Source of the DNA: JANLQX01 sp031368215
GTDB taxonomy: Bacteria; Actinomycetota; Acidimicrobiia; Acidimicrobiales; JANYDT01
Reading direction: 5' to 3'
Assembly: GCA_031368215.1 (NCBI GenBank)
Contig: JANLRD010000171.1
Location: 21,044 to 85,043 of the forward strand
DNA length: 64,000 nucleotides
The number at the start of each line of letters is the position of its first letter. Position 1 is the first letter of the stretch. The position numbers and the translations under genes are program-made. Positions 25,432 to 34,344 of the stretch are shown piece after piece. Below the pieces are notes generated by a model that was given only the letters and a program-made list of their open reading frames with translations, had not been told where the DNA came from and ran no database searches.

Positions 25432-26567
25432 GGTTTCATTCTCCTACTCGGCTCCGTCAGCGTTTCCTCGAACGCGCGCAGCGCAGCTTGGCCCACGCGC
25501 GCCGCAGAGAACGACGCAGCCTGCAATGGTCCGGCCGCACGTAGATCGGCACACAGCGATGGGTCACGCACAATCCGGTCCATTCCGTTCGTGATGGCGA
25601 GCGTGTCGAGCGGATTAACGAACAGCGCGGCGTCACCAAGGACTTCGGGGAGCGACGTGCGGTCGGACGCCAGCACCGGGGTACCCAAGGACATCGCCTC
25701 AAGTGGCGGTAGTCCGAATCCCTCAAAGAGCGACGGGTACGCCAGGAGAACCGCTTCACGCATCAACCAGAGGCGGACGGCTTCGTCGACCCTGCCCACA
25801 TTCAGCACGCTGCCTACCGGGGCCGACGAGACCTTTTGCTGCTCTTCGCCGCCCTGCCACCAACGAGCGCCGGCCAGCACAAGTGTCAACTCGCCCATCC
25901 CGTCACGCGCGCGCAGATCGAGGAACGCATCGATCAACCGGCCGACGTTCTTGCGAGGATGAAGGTTCCCGAGATACAGGACGAAGGGGGCGCGTACTCC
26001 CACTTCTTCAGCCCACCTCCGTGCGTGTCCTTCCGTGGCGTCGTCGAGCGCCACCGGATCGGCGACGCGGTTCGGGACGACCTTGACACGCGCCGGGTCG
26101 AGCCCGTAGGACGCAATGAGGTCCGATCGCGAGTATTCGCTGGGCGTCAGCACCACACCGGCCCCGCGGGCCTGTCGCGGGACCAACAAGTTCAGCCGGC
26201 GACGCGCCCCGGATGGGTACATCTCGGGGTGGTGCAGAAACGAGAGGTCACCAATGACGACAGCCGTCGGGATGGACGAACGAACGACCACGTGCGTCAC
26301 CGTCACTACGAGGTCGGCCCGTTGCGACCGCAACGCAAGAGGCAGGTCGACCGCAAAATGTCGCAACCCCCGCCTCCGGGGCACGTCGATGAGTGGGAAG
26401 TCCGCCCTGTCCCTGACAGCGCAGGGCACGTTGGTGCCGGGCGCCGCCAAGATCGGGAACTCGTGGGACTGGTTTTTGATCGCGAGGCCTTCGAGCAGAC
26501 CGGTCATCCACGTCTCATCGCCGCCAATTCCGGACTCGAGGGGCGCCCCGTCGATCAGGACCCTCAC
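25428..26567 (-). CDS. GT4-family glycosyltransferase
   Basis: About 379 residues from the GTG at 26567, which overlaps the upstream stop as GTGA; an in-frame TTG 18 bases earlier is less likely. Typical retaining GT-B features: N-terminal VRVLIDGAPLESGIGGDE (the glycine-rich acceptor loop), VVTVTHVVV, the donor domain PFVLYLGNLHPRKNVGRLIDAF, and the E-x7-E nucleotide-sugar motif PSLFEGFGLPPLEAMSLGTPVLASD. It transfers a hexose-type sugar from a nucleotide-sugar donor to the lipid-linked repeat unit on the cytoplasmic face. The donor sugar cannot be read from sequence. Confidence 0.9.
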   Translation of the reverse strand: MRVLIDGAPLESGIGGDETWMTGLLEGLAIKNQSHEFPILAAPGTNVPCAVRDRADFPLIDVPRRRGLRHFAVDLPLALRSQRADLVVTVTHVVVRSSIPTAVVIGDLSFLHHPEMYPSGARRRLNLLVPRQARGAGVVLTPSEYSRSDLIASYGLDPARVKVVPNRVADPVALDDATEGHARRWAEEVGVRAPFVLYLGNLHPRKNVGRLIDAFLDLRARDGMGELTLVLAGARWWQGGEEQQKVSSAPVGSVLNVGRVDEAVRLWLMREAVLLAYPSLFEGFGLPPLEAMSLGTPVLASDRTSLPEVLGDAALFVNPLDTLAITNGMDRIVRDPSLCADLRAAGPLQAASFSAARVGQAALRAFEETLTEPSRRMKP

Positions 26568-27652
26568 GGGAAGCAGCCGGCCCAACGTTGCATGGACTCG
26601 CCCAACTCTCGGTAGATCTTGCGGTAGTGCGCCGGGCGGGGGCTCCTCCCGGCCTCGACGAGGAATTCCTCGCTGAAGTCGGCAAACATTCGGTTGTATT
26701 CACCGACCGCGACACGTTCCACAGCAGCGTCCACCGCCGCAAAAAAGCCTTCGGCCATCAGATGCATCCAGTGCTCAAGCATCACGACACGTTCGAGCTT
26801 CGTCTGCTTCGTGTGCTCAACAATCGGACGTCCGAAGGCGAACAGATCACCTCGCAGATCCATGAGTTTCTTCACCACGTAGCCGCCCCAAATGTCGTCG
26901 TGACGACTGAGTTGCCAGCCATCGACCCAGAGGTCGGGAAGGAAAAAGTACGCGGGAGTGATGTCGGCTGCAAACGACGTGTTCATCCCGCACACCGGGA
27001 TGTTACCGAGAGCGATGCGGTTCTCATGGCCGTAGAGACCCGGGTCGTACGGGGGCTCTTTCGGCAGCTTGTCCACGCCGTTGAGGTCCAAAATGTTGTC
27101 CCACACCCCCATATTGATCTTTACCGGGCCCGACGCTGTGGTCTCCTCGACACGCGAGCGTTCCTCGTTGCGGAATTCGTAGGGATATCCGCGTGCATAG
27201 AAGCCTGGGGCCGTTATGGAGTTGACCCACTCCCCTCTCAGCGCCGGCGCGTTCGTAACTGTCGCAAGCGCCTCAAGGTGTGTCTCCAGCCAGCCGGGCC
27301 GCACACGGCAGTCGTAATCGAGCGCCACGATGACGTCATAGCCTTCCCGGTACGCAAGCACGTGCCCAAAGTTGCGGCACGCAGCGCTCTTGTGAGGGAT
27401 GGCATCCCAGTTCTCACCCATGATGTCGCGCTGGGCGGAATAGTCGTAATACACGACGTTGCCACGGGGCGCCGGACTAAGATTTCCGTCGCTGTCATCG
27501 GGGACGATGATCGTAACGTCTTCAGAGAGTTCTTCGAAGATCGTCCAATCGGGATCGTTCGGCATCGGAATCACAACAGCGACTCGGCGCTGATCGACCC
27601 GGCCATCGTTTGCCAACAGCGACGAGGTCGAGGCGGCGGCGGACATATTCAT
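26564..27652 (-). CDS. Reversibly glycosylated polypeptide (RGP)-like / UDP-arabinopyranose mutase-like protein
   Basis: 362 residues, ATG at 27652 with AGGAG upstream. Block order matches plant RGP proteins: VAVVIPMPNDPDW, IVPDDSDG, PHKSAACRNFGHVLAYREGYD, IVALDYDCRV (DxD-like), ARGYPYEFRNEE, MGVWDNILDLNGVD, GNIPVCGMNTSFA, SRHDDIWGGYVVKKLMD and PIVEHTKQT. Plant RGPs interconvert UDP-arabinopyranose and UDP-arabinofuranose and become autoglycosylated. Bacterial relatives are less studied. In an exopolysaccharide operon it could supply a furanose donor or act as a GT-A transferase. The relation to the family is, in my view, secure; the reaction is inferred. Confidence 0.78.
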   Translation of the reverse strand: MNMSAAASTSSLLANDGRVDQRRVAVVIPMPNDPDWTIFEELSEDVTIIVPDDSDGNLSPAPRGNVVYYDYSAQRDIMGENWDAIPHKSAACRNFGHVLAYREGYDVIVALDYDCRVRPGWLETHLEALATVTNAPALRGEWVNSITAPGFYARGYPYEFRNEERSRVEETTASGPVKINMGVWDNILDLNGVDKLPKEPPYDPGLYGHENRIALGNIPVCGMNTSFAADITPAYFFLPDLWVDGWQLSRHDDIWGGYVVKKLMDLRGDLFAFGRPIVEHTKQTKLERVVMLEHWMHLMAEGFFAAVDAAVERVAVGEYNRMFADFSEEFLVEAGRSPRPAHYRKIYRELGESMQRWAGCFP

Positions 27653-27684
27653 TTCTGGTCTCCTGGATTCGACAAAGGGAAGGA

Positions 27685-28623
27685 TCAGGCCGAGCGACGG
27701 ATCGCGCGTAAATCGGCAAAGTTCGCAAGGATGTATTCCTCAAGCGCGTCGCGCCACGGGCGCATCTGGTTCAGGCCGAGTAGCTCGAGCGCGCGGTTCG
27801 TCATGCTTTCCGACCTTGGCCGGTTCGAGGAATAGTCCGCGGCAAAGAACTCCGAATCCACTTCGACCAGCTCGACCTCGTCGAGCAAACCCAGCACATC
27901 CAGAATGTGGAGCGCGACGTCGTAACGGCTACCGTCGCCTTCGCACGCCATGTGGTAGCGCCCATAGTTCGTCGTCTCGACGAGGCCGAGCAAGGTTTTC
28001 GCAAAGTCCTTCGTGTACGTAGGAGTCCCGAGCTTGTCACCGACGGCGTAGATCGTGGGTCGACCCTCACGGACCTGATCGAGCATCTTGGCGACGAACT
28101 TGTGGTCCTTACCCGGCCCGCCACCGACCATCCATCCGGCGCGAACGATGAAGTGCTGCGGCTGCAATTGCTCGACAAAATGTTCGCCTGCCAGTTTCGT
28201 CGCGCCGTAGGTGTTGATCGGGTTCGGTCGATCCCGTTCGTCATAAGGGCCGTCCTTGACCCCGTCGAACACCCCCGCCGTGCTTATGTACACAAGCGGA
28301 ATTCCTGCTTCCGCACATGCGAGCGCTACGTGCCGGGTCGCTGTCGCATTCGTCAAGTAGGCCGCAGCAGCATCCGCGTCGGAAATCTCGAGATCCGTCT
28401 CGGCCGCGAGGTGCGCGACCAGCGACGGTCTTGCGGTAACTATCGCATCCTTAACAGCCTCCTCGTCACGTACGTCGAGATACTCCAAGCGTGGGCCACG
28501 CCGCCCCCACACCGGGGGTGAGATGTTGATGTCGGTTGCTACGACATTGTGGCCGGCGTCGACGAAAGCGGGCACCAAGGCACTGCCGAGCATGCCGGCC
28601 GTTCCGGTCATTAGGACATTCAC
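27685..28623 (-). CDS. dTDP-4-dehydrorhamnose reductase-like (RmlD) NAD(P)-dependent epimerase/reductase
   Basis: 312 residues from the GTG at 28623, overlapping the upstream stop as GTGA; a longer frame upstream lies inside the previous gene. Rossmann motif VLMTGTAGMLGSALVPAF, the LVAHLAAETDLE strand, VYISTAGVFDG, and the catalytic NTYGATKLAGE (YxxxK) are present, as are GAGWMVGGGPGKDHKF-type RmlD blocks (RAGWMVGGG). It is 32 nt from the next gene. RmlD makes dTDP-L-rhamnose; RmlA, RmlB and RmlC are not in this window, so they would have to be elsewhere, or the enzyme uses another NDP-4-keto sugar. Confidence 0.82.
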   Translation of the reverse strand: MNVLMTGTAGMLGSALVPAFVDAGHNVVATDINISPPVWGRRGPRLEYLDVRDEEAVKDAIVTARPSLVAHLAAETDLEISDADAAAAYLTNATATRHVALACAEAGIPLVYISTAGVFDGVKDGPYDERDRPNPINTYGATKLAGEHFVEQLQPQHFIVRAGWMVGGGPGKDHKFVAKMLDQVREGRPTIYAVGDKLGTPTYTKDFAKTLLGLVETTNYGRYHMACEGDGSRYDVALHILDVLGLLDEVELVEVDSEFFAADYSSNRPRSESMTNRALELLGLNQMRPWRDALEEYILANFADLRAIRRSA

Positions 28624-29627
28624 GATGGCTCCATTACTGGGGTTGTTGTTGGGTTGCGGGAAGGCTGCTGCTGGGCGCGTATTGGCTCGAGAGCTATACG
28701 CGCGTTTCGGAGTTGGGAGCGGGACGCACAACGGTGGTTGGCGTTACCGACAACCCCGAAGAGGGCATGAGCGCCGGCGCGGGCGATGAACCCGAGCGCC
28801 TCGACAGCCTGGAGAACTGCGGTCGATGCTGCGCTGTTGCGGGTTGCGAAGTATCGGTTGAAATTTCGCAGGGCGAGAGGCGACGCGGTACCCGTTTGAC
28901 GTCGGGTGCTCTGTCCCATGAGATGGATCGAGGCACACCTCGGCTCGTACCACACAGTCCATCCGTGAAGACGCGCGAGTCGGCAGAGGTCGACGTCGTC
29001 CATGTACGCGAAGAACCGCTCGTCCATCGGCCCCGTGTCGTCAAGCACCGCGCGGCGGATCAGCAAACAAGCGCTTGAGACCCATGATGGCGTGAACGGC
29101 TGATCCGTGTCACGAGCGAGCCAAAGCGAGCGATCGGCTGCGCGACGCGAGATCCGTTCGACCATGAGGAAGAAGACAGCTGCGCCAAACAAGGTGGGCT
29201 CGTTGCCCGCCGTCCAGCGTTGCCAGCTTCCGTCGCCGTACACCAGCCTCGGTGCGACCACGCCTGCCCGGTGATCAGAGCGAAGCCGTTCGACAAGCAG
29301 GTCGAGGCAACCAGGGGTGAGCTGCGCGTCTGCGTTGAGCAGCAGGATGTCGCGGCCCCGAGCTACAGCCATTCCTTGGTTGTTCGCTCGCTGATAGCCC
29401 TCATTGCACGCGTTCTCGATGAGCGTAACCTGCGGCCAAAGGTCACGGACGAGTTGACCGCTGGCATCCGCAGAACCGTTGTCCACGACGATCACCTCGT
29501 GGCGCAGCCCCGCGGCAGGGAAGTCACGAACGCTCGCCAGGCACAAGTCAAGAAGATCGCGAGTGTTCCAACTCACGATGACGACACTCAAGTCCGGCTC
29601 GTCGTGGGTCCAGTCAACGCCAGTCAA
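28620..29627 (-). CDS. GT2-family glycosyltransferase (rhamnosyltransferase WbbL-like)
   Basis: About 335 residues. I place the start at the TTG at 29627: it is in frame, is preceded by AGGAG 7 nt upstream, and overlaps the end of the polymerase gene by 14 nt. GT-A motifs: LSVVIVSWNTRDLLDLC, VIVVDNGSAD, NEGYQRANNQGM, ILLLNADAQL (DxD-like), PSWVSSACLLIRR and the ED-type motif FFAYMDDVDLCRLAR. Enzymes of this kind add rhamnose or similar sugars from dTDP donors. It is next to the RmlD-like gene, which supports a rhamnosyl donor. Cytoplasmic, perhaps membrane-associated by the C-terminal helix. Confidence 0.88.
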   Translation of the reverse strand: MTGVDWTHDEPDLSVVIVSWNTRDLLDLCLASVRDFPAAGLRHEVIVVDNGSADASGQLVRDLWPQVTLIENACNEGYQRANNQGMAVARGRDILLLNADAQLTPGCLDLLVERLRSDHRAGVVAPRLVYGDGSWQRWTAGNEPTLFGAAVFFLMVERISRRAADRSLWLARDTDQPFTPSWVSSACLLIRRAVLDDTGPMDERFFAYMDDVDLCRLARLHGWTVWYEPRCASIHLMGQSTRRQTGTASPLALRNFNRYFATRNSAASTAVLQAVEALGFIARAGAHALFGVVGNANHRCASRSQLRNARIALEPIRAQQQPSRNPTTTPVMEPS

Positions 29628-32600
29628 CGGACATCTCCTGGATTCGCTGCGTGACCTGCAGAGGACGGTCAGTACGTTTCGCGAGATCGACAACTCTCAG
29701 ATCGGACTGACCCGGAGGGGTGAACGAGACGTACAACAACCGCTTCCCGTCCGGTGACCAGACCGGCGAAAACGCACCCCGGCCTTTCGGGTCAGCGATC
29801 ACGTCGAGCCGCCGGGTACGCAAGGTGGCACGCATGAGGAACCAACCGTCGATCCGAACGCCGGCCGACCTGTCCAGAGTCCCCGCTCCGCTCAGTGACG
29901 GAAGCGGACCCTGTCCGCGATAGCTGACAAAAGCCAAAGACCGCCCGTCAGGCGACCACGCCGGACTGAAGTTCATATGGACGTCGTCCGTGACCTGAAC
30001 GGCGTTGCGCCCGTCAGCGTCCGCAACGAGGATCTGCCGTGTTGCTCCAACGTTGGACGAGAACGCGACCCGCCGACCGTCAGGCGAAAACCTAGGCGAC
30101 AAGTCCGTCACGCTGTTCGCACCGGCGGTAGCGTTCGTGAGGCTGATCACCTCGCCCGAGACGAGGTCTAGTCGGAGGATGAAGGACTCGCCGGTAGGCG
30201 AGACGTTCGTAAACACCACGTAGCGACCGTCAGGCGAGATATCAGGATCGGCGTTCGCACGCTGCTCGCCATCGGGCACCGCGTCACGCCAGTCCTCGAT
30301 CGTCGGCCCGGTGAGACGTCGTAGGTTGGTCCCGTCGGCGTTCACGACGAATATTTGCAACGACGGGTCGACCAAAGCGACACCGGTCGTGATCGCTGAG
30401 TCAAGCAAACCAAACGTGAAGTGCCTGATTCGCTTCGCTTGCGCCGGTTGCCTGGGCTCAACGGGGTAAGCGTCGAGTGGCGCAGTGGCTGCAAACACGA
30501 TCCTTCGCCTGTCACGGCTCCACCGCCCGGACACGACACGGAGGTTCGCTGGCAGCACAAGGGGCTCTTCACCCCACCGGTCACTGCCCGACGACCACAC
30601 CGACGGTGCACCTTTGTCGTCGATACCGGAGAAGAGCAGTCCGCCCTTGGGGCGCAGTGCACCGAACACCGGGTCCGTGCCGGGTCCCGTATGATCGGTC
30701 CAGTCGAGCCAGGTCAGCGCGAGGTCCTGGGTAGCGGCCACGACTCGAGGGTTTGAGCCGTCAACGTCGATCGCACAGACGCACATGTCACGCGATGACA
30801 AGGCAGCCACGAATCCAATCGCCTTGCCGTCCGGCCGCCACACGGGGTTGAACGCCGAAGGCTCGTTGGGGGCGCAGCGGTTCGTCGGCGCCCGTGTCGC
30901 GCAATCCAATCCGACGTTAAGCACGCGCTCGGCCCCGGTTGCCAGATTTCGCACAGGGAGGAACCAACCGCGGAGCTTCACCTGGAGTTTTTCCGTGCCA
31001 GGATCCCTTGGGTTATCGCCACCGCGGTATGAGCTGTAAGTAAGCAGGCGGCCGTCCGGAGAGATTGCGGGATCAACGTTGTAATTCGAATCGACAACGA
31101 GGTGCCGACGACCGGAACCATCCGACGCCATGGTGTCGATCGCGGTCGGCACAGTCTTCGACAGGTCGTCGGCAACTGTGTTGGCGAAGACGATCCGCGA
31201 GCCCCCGGCGTACCAACGGGGATCGGCGTCGAAACCGCCGGCACGTGTTTGTGCAGCCGAGACGTTGGTCACCTCAAGCGTTGCCGTGTCGAGCCGGAAC
31301 AAGCCGATGTGCTCGAACTGCGGCCATGACGACGTGAAGATGATCGAGCGGCCGTCAGGCGAGTCCTTCGGCTGCTGATTACGCCAAGCGTTGTTCGTGA
31401 GCTGCACTCGCTCGGTTCCGTCTGGGTCCATCACGTAGACCTGTTCAGGGGACCCTTCGGGGCCGCGGCGCGCCGTGAACAGAATCTTCGTCCCGCCGAA
31501 CGCCCATACCGGCCAGAAGTAGTCGAGTCCGTCATCGGGCGTTATGCGTGTCAGCGTTCCGTTACGAGACCGGTAGATCCCGTGACGCCCGGTCGAGCGT
31601 TCGGCACCGGCGACGATGACGTCAAGGGACGTGGACTCCGATGCGTTCGCGACCAGCGGAGAGTCGTCCGACGTCTGCGCTATCGCCGGCGGCGAGTTAA
31701 TGGCCAGACAGGTCCCGCAGAGAAGAAGGAAGGTAATGCCCAGACGTCGGGTCGTTGGTTTAGGTCGCACTGCGGGGCCGCTATTGAGTCGAAATCGGAC
31801 CAGACGTCCAGATCTCGTCTGGAAACGTCTTCGCTGAACTGAATGCCGCTCGAATGTTCCATCGCGCTCCGAGATCTCAGTGCATGCCAGAACCAGGCCG
31901 GTCAACATCCAAAAGAGCGTCCGAGGAGCTTCCTGGCGAAGAGCAAAGAGCAAATTCTCTTCGACAGCGAAAAAGAGAAAACACGCCGCCACTCCGGCGC
32001 CGATTGCGCTAAATAGACGATCTCTGCTTCGGGAGAGTCGAACGGCGGCGTGGAGCAACCCACCCATGACGAACAGCAGGCCCACCATCCCAACGACACC
32101 CGTCTCCGAGAGCTGGAGGAGATAGAGGTTGTGCACCGGGTTACCGGCAAAAATGACGCCCGCGTTCTCGAACTTCGGTGCGACGACTTGAAAGTTGTTC
32201 AGCCCTCTACCGATTAGAGGTGATCCGACGAACATCTCGGTCGCGACATCGTTGAGCTGCGAGCGCGAGTCGATCTCGACGGCGAAGTGTGCCGTGTGGA
32301 AATTGTCTCGGTAGAGGCTGACCAGTTGCGGGGAGGCGACGGTGACGAGCCCAAGACCGAGCGCCACCCACACGGCCAGTGCTCGCCCCGGCAAGCGGTT
32401 CGTGACTACCGCCCACAGAACGAGCACCGGTGCTGCGACCGCCACACCGAGCAAAGCCGCTCGTGTCTGCGAAATCATCAACGGACAGAAGGACGCCGTG
32501 CTGACGATCAGACAAATCACCCGCCGGCGACGCCCTTGGAGCCCGAGCGCCAAGGCGAGCGCGAGCAAGCCAATCTGGCCGAGGAATGCGGCCATGAACA

Positions 32601-33327
32601 CCGGATGATTGATCGTTCCGAACGGTCGGTTCAGCACGCCCTCGGTTGTGACACGGCCAGCCACCATCGTGGTGGGGGTGCCGAGGAACGACAAACCCAG
32701 CGGACCGCCAGTCACTTTTTGTCCAACAACGATCACTAGCTCGATCGCGGCGATCGTCCCGAGGGACGCCAGCACGAGATGCACGTCGTGACGGGAGCGG
32801 ACCCTAGCTGCAACAAGCAGGAAAAGGGCAAACAGCGCCGCCATCCGGAAGAATTCCGCCAGGACGAGCCCACGGTCTTGAGCTACGAGAGCGCTCGGCA
32901 GCAGCAAGATGGACGAGAAAAAGGCAATCCGCACCGATGGTCGGCTCATCAGTCGCCTCAGGTCGACGGACATCGTGCCCTCAAAAAGCCAGAAGCCATA
33001 CAAGAGCACCACCAGCACGTCGAGGCTCGACACATAGAGCCCAGGAGCGCCGCTGGGTACGAAGGACAGCGAGCCGAGCGACTTCTTTACAACGAGTCCA
33101 AGCGACAGCACGGTAGTGACCAACAAGATGTCGCTGCGGCGCGGCGTGATCAGAAGGACCGTTCCGAACACGACCGCGGCCACCAACGCTGCGGAGATCT
33201 TAAACCCCATCAGCGCACCGATCCACCCCAAGCCCGCGGCAAGAATGCAGAGCGAAAACAAGCGGCGACGCCCGACGACGAATCCGTCCGGTGAGGCGGT
33301 CGAGGTGTTCATGGACAAATCGGACAT
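29614..33327 (-). CDS. O-antigen polymerase/ligase (Wzy-like) fused to a TolB-like beta-propeller
   Basis: 1237 residues in one frame. Residues 1-490 are a polytopic membrane domain with about 12 helices and the O-antigen ligase family (PF04932-type) blocks GTINHPVFMAAFLGQIG, ISQTRAALLG, and GRGLNNFQ followed by PVHNLYLLQLSETGVVG. After a basic linker a further hydrophobic segment (RLGITFLLLCGTCLAI) precedes a large extracytoplasmic propeller (about 570-1237) with many SPDG units such as PKDSPDGRSIIFTS, DPAISPDGRLLTYSS, DPDISPDGRYVVFTN and SPAWSPDGRSLAFVS. A GTG at codon 520 (31770) could start a separate secreted protein, but no ribosome-binding site precedes it and there is no stop between the parts. 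The polymerase joins lipid-linked repeat units outside the membrane; the propeller would sit at the same face. Confidence 0.85.
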   Translation of the reverse strand: MSDLSMNTSTASPDGFVVGRRRLFSLCILAAGLGWIGALMGFKISAALVAAVVFGTVLLITPRRSDILLVTTVLSLGLVVKKSLGSLSFVPSGAPGLYVSSLDVLVVLLYGFWLFEGTMSVDLRRLMSRPSVRIAFFSSILLLPSALVAQDRGLVLAEFFRMAALFALFLLVAARVRSRHDVHLVLASLGTIAAIELVIVVGQKVTGGPLGLSFLGTPTTMVAGRVTTEGVLNRPFGTINHPVFMAAFLGQIGLLALALALGLQGRRRRVICLIVSTASFCPLMISQTRAALLGVAVAAPVLVLWAVVTNRLPGRALAVWVALGLGLVTVASPQLVSLYRDNFHTAHFAVEIDSRSQLNDVATEMFVGSPLIGRGLNNFQVVAPKFENAGVIFAGNPVHNLYLLQLSETGVVGMVGLLFVMGGLLHAAVRLSRSRDRLFSAIGAGVAACFLFFAVEENLLFALRQEAPRTLFWMLTGLVLACTEISERDGTFERHSVQRRRFQTRSGRLVRFRLNSGPAVRPKPTTRRLGITFLLLCGTCLAINSPPAIAQTSDDSPLVANASESTSLDVIVAGAERSTGRHGIYRSRNGTLTRITPDDGLDYFWPVWAFGGTKILFTARRGPEGSPEQVYVMDPDGTERVQLTNNAWRNQQPKDSPDGRSIIFTSSWPQFEHIGLFRLDTATLEVTNVSAAQTRAGGFDADPRWYAGGSRIVFANTVADDLSKTVPTAIDTMASDGSGRRHLVVDSNYNVDPAISPDGRLLTYSSYRGGDNPRDPGTEKLQVKLRGWFLPVRNLATGAERVLNVGLDCATRAPTNRCAPNEPSAFNPVWRPDGKAIGFVAALSSRDMCVCAIDVDGSNPRVVAATQDLALTWLDWTDHTGPGTDPVFGALRPKGGLLFSGIDDKGAPSVWSSGSDRWGEEPLVLPANLRVVSGRWSRDRRRIVFAATAPLDAYPVEPRQPAQAKRIRHFTFGLLDSAITTGVALVDPSLQIFVVNADGTNLRRLTGPTIEDWRDAVPDGEQRANADPDISPDGRYVVFTNVSPTGESFILRLDLVSGEVISLTNATAGANSVTDLSPRFSPDGRRVAFSSNVGATRQILVADADGRNAVQVTDDVHMNFSPAWSPDGRSLAFVSYRGQGPLPSLSGAGTLDRSAGVRIDGWFLMRATLRTRRLDVIADPKGRGAFSPVWSPDGKRLLYVSFTPPGQSDLRVVDLAKRTDRPLQVTQRIQEMSVDWR

Positions 33328-33339
33328 TTCGAACCGGAC

Positions 33340-34344
33340 TTAAAGGGTTGACGGTTGAGAGACGGGTAAGGGCCGTGGCGAACGGGCCGGCGCCGAGCGG
33401 AAGCCAGCGTTGGTGTGGTGCATCAGCACCTTCCAATACATCCACTGTGCAACCCGGCTGTCAGAGTGCACCGGACGCGAGTCGAGCCATCGTTCGAGGG
33501 GTGGAACAGTCCAACGGTTGAACAGAACTTCGCGCACAAGACCCCGCGTTATCGCCCGCGGCGAGTTCTCCAGTGACAAGACGCCGTAGCGCTCCTTAAC
33601 CCCCGATTCGGGGATGAGGTGCGTGAGGTCGCGAAGCCCTCTGCCAATCGCTCGCTGGACGCGCCCCGCGCTCGCAACCGTGTGTGGGTGGAAGTGCTCG
33701 CCGCGCGCGCCCGGGTTGTAGATGGCGCGGAGGCCGGCTCGTTCGATCCACCGATAGCCCAACTCCACGTCCTCGTTGCCGATCTCGGCCCAGTCCTCGT
33801 GGAACCGAAGGTTGCGATCGATGACCGTGTCTCGAGGCAGGGACAGATTCATGCTCCAGAAGTGCTTCCAGCCGACCGGCCCACCGGCGTTTTCAGCAAT
33901 CTCGTCGTACGCGAACGGTTGGTAGAACCGCGTGAAAGGAGTCTGAACCATCTTCTCGGACTGGCGGACGAAGCCTAAAACCGCAACCGGCTCCGGTGCG
34001 TGCGCGAGATGGGTTCGCGCATGCTCTCGAAGGAACTGCGGCTCTACCCAAAGATCGTCATTGATGAAGAGCACGTGATCGAACTTCGCCTCGTCCGTGC
34101 CGCGGTTTCGCTTGACGGCTGGCAACCGCTCAGGCATCCAAAGAAGTCGCACGCGACCGTCGGTGTCACGCTCGTGCGCACGCACCATCTCCGGCGTCCC
34201 GTCGATTGAGTTATCAACAACGAGAACTTCGAAACGGTCGGACGGGTAGTCCACCTCGAGCAGTAGTTGGATCGTCCGATCCACCACCTCGCACCGGTTG
34301 TATGTGGGCATGACGATCGAGAAACCGGGGAGGTTGGCGTTCAA
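33340..34344 (-). CDS. GT2-family glycosyltransferase
   Basis: 334 residues; the TTG start at 34344 overlaps the flippase stop as TTGA. GT-A features: FSIVMPTYNRCEVVDRTI, VLVVDNSIDGTPEMV, VKRNRGTDEAKFDHVLFINDDLWV (DD motif), then WSMNLSLPRDTVI and the acid motif EIGNEDVELGYRWIE, followed by GEHFHPH. It adds one sugar to the growing repeat unit at the cytoplasmic side. It is one of three GT2 enzymes of the operon. The donor is unknown. Confidence 0.88.
   Translation of the reverse strand: MNANLPGFSIVMPTYNRCEVVDRTIQLLLEVDYPSDRFEVLVVDNSIDGTPEMVRAHERDTDGRVRLLWMPERLPAVKRNRGTDEAKFDHVLFINDDLWVEPQFLREHARTHLAHAPEPVAVLGFVRQSEKMVQTPFTRFYQPFAYDEIAENAGGPVGWKHFWSMNLSLPRDTVIDRNLRFHEDWAEIGNEDVELGYRWIERAGLRAIYNPGARGEHFHPHTVASAGRVQRAIGRGLRDLTHLIPESGVKERYGVLSLENSPRAITRGLVREVLFNRWTVPPLERWLDSRPVHSDSRVAQWMYWKVLMHHTNAGFRSAPARSPRPLPVSQPSTL

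Noticed and set aside
26588..27835. 415-codon plus-strand frame opposite the RGP-like gene
   Set aside because: No recognisable motifs, while the minus strand has clear RGP blocks, a ribosome-binding site and operon coupling.
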